Source: Myxococcota bacterium (lineage in GTDB: Bacteria > Myxococcota_A > Bradymonadia > UBA7976 > UBA1532). From it: a stretch of DNA of 64,000 nt. The stretch is taken from positions 1-64,000 of the forward strand of contig CAUJDF010000011.1 of the NCBI GenBank assembly GCA_963169045.1. The letters run 5' to 3'. The translations under genes and the position numbers were made by a program. Of this stretch, positions 63,530 to 64,000 are shown one piece after another (within the stretch, counting starts at the first letter, position 1; each line of letters starts with the position of its first letter). The notes below the pieces were generated by a model that had not been told where the DNA came from, did no database searches, and saw only the letters and a program-made list of their open reading frames with translations.

Positions 63530-64000
63530 TGGGCGAAGGACGTCCCTCCGCGTTGTGGTCGAAGACCGGGCAGGCGCTCGGGTGGCTGGCGTTGCTGGCG
63601 GTCGTGGCCATGCTCGCGCCGGTGGCCGACTGGATGCGCTGGTGGCCCGACGACGCGGTGGCGCTGGTGCCGCGCGTCTACCGCGGCGAGTCCGTCGAGG
63701 CGGCGCCGCTGCCGGGCGACGAGGGCGAAGGCCAGCTCGACGAGGCGGTGCTGGCGCTGGCCGAAGAGGCGGCGGCGCCGCCGGTCGAGCGGTCGGTCGT
63801 CCCGCCCGAGGCCGCCGACGAGGTGCCCGACGCGCTCGAGGGCGCCGGCGGCGGGGACGACGGCGGGGACGACGACGGCGGTTCGGTCGTCGTCGCGGCG
63901 GCGCCGCTCCCGCCCGCGCCCGAGGTGCGCACGACGTCGGCGGGCATCCCGCTGCTCGCGATCGAGGACCCGCAGGGCGCGATGAACCGTTTCTACGCCG
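63529..64000 (+). CDS. Partial partner of the MBOAT gene, probable SGNH-type hydrolase
   Basis: The ORF begins at ATG 63529 (overlap TGATG) and runs off the window end. It has one N-terminal TM helix (ALGWLALLAVVAMLAPVA), an acidic spacer with DGGDDDGG, then IEDPQGAMNRFYA. That last segment resembles the start of the SGNH/AlgJ-like domain that follows AlgI-type acyltransferases. The function is inferred from position and this short match. Confidence 0.6.
   Translation, partial: MGEGRPSALWSKTGQALGWLALLAVVAMLAPVADWMRWWPDDAVALVPRVYRGESVEAAPLPGDEGEGQLDEAVLALAEEAAAPPVERSVVPPEAADEVPDALEGAGGGDDGGDDDGGSVVVAAAPLPPAPEVRTTSAGIPLLAIEDPQGAMNRFYA

Overview
The window is about 70% GC and gene-dense, with short intergenic gaps, many 4-base ATGA/TGATG/GTGA overlaps and frequent GTG or TTG starts. 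About a dozen genes encode lipoproteins with long Asp/Ala/Pro or Gly-rich spacers behind the lipobox. Two secreted proteins end in a Cys-hydrophobic-Arg tail of the MYXO-CTERM kind. Together these point to a Myxococcota (deltaproteobacterial) chromosome, probably of the Polyangiales/Nannocystales type. This is inferred from protein style; no rRNA or other marker gene is present. I see no tRNA, rRNA, CRISPR array, prophage or intact insertion sequence.

Layout. 0-6.5 kb: a histidine kinase/receiver/EAL protein whose reading frame is broken by an in-frame TGA near the window edge, a 183-bp inverted-repeat element, a KamA-family radical SAM aminomutase, and a duplicated beta-helix lipoprotein. 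6.7-12.8 kb: a stress-flavoured run of TerC, DUF4142, a membrane protein, PEBP, an orphan sensory-rhodopsin-transducer homologue coupled to a ferritin-like protein, and two SDR enzymes. 13.3-16.7 kb: a CPA2 cation/proton antiporter translationally coupled to a sigma-54 activator. 16.7-23.5 kb: lipoproteins (one with six 81-residue repeats), a methyltransferase/CGNR-regulator divergent pair, and a three-gene DUF4349 envelope operon. 23.5-32.3 kb: two fused gene remnants, a methyltransferase-LysR pair, a HAD-like protein and KptA, Hsp20, a four-PAS hybrid kinase, an aldo/keto reductase and RimK. 32.4-39.8 kb: an MBOAT-like membrane protein, DUF2277, exported proteins, a GNAT enzyme, RsgA, a variant type III pantothenate kinase and a cyclophilin. 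40-49.8 kb: a 775-residue surface lipoprotein, a 42-bp tandem hairpin array, a WYL regulator, a 19-bp double-hairpin switch-like element, a HEAT-repeat protein, a BON lipoprotein and a beta-barrel. 49.8-64 kb: a winged-helix protein, a methyltransferase, lipoproteins, NDH-2, an AAC(6')-like GNAT, a rhomboid protease, a TlpA-like protein, a HIT protein, cytidine deaminase with purine nucleoside phosphorylase, and an AlgI-type acyltransferase followed by the start of its partner protein.

Functionally the window is mostly envelope and surface biology plus signalling and stress genes, with a small purine/pyrimidine salvage operon and ordinary housekeeping enzymes. The strongest unexplained signals are at DNA level: the 183-bp element at 2081-2263, the mutually exclusive hairpins at 44747-44807, the 42-bp array at 42599-42808, the palindromes at 39965-39990 and 20711-21239, and several gene remnants. 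I did not find a convincing new multi-gene system such as a defence island. The nearest candidate for undescribed biology is the coupled ASRT/ferritin-like pair without a rhodopsin.
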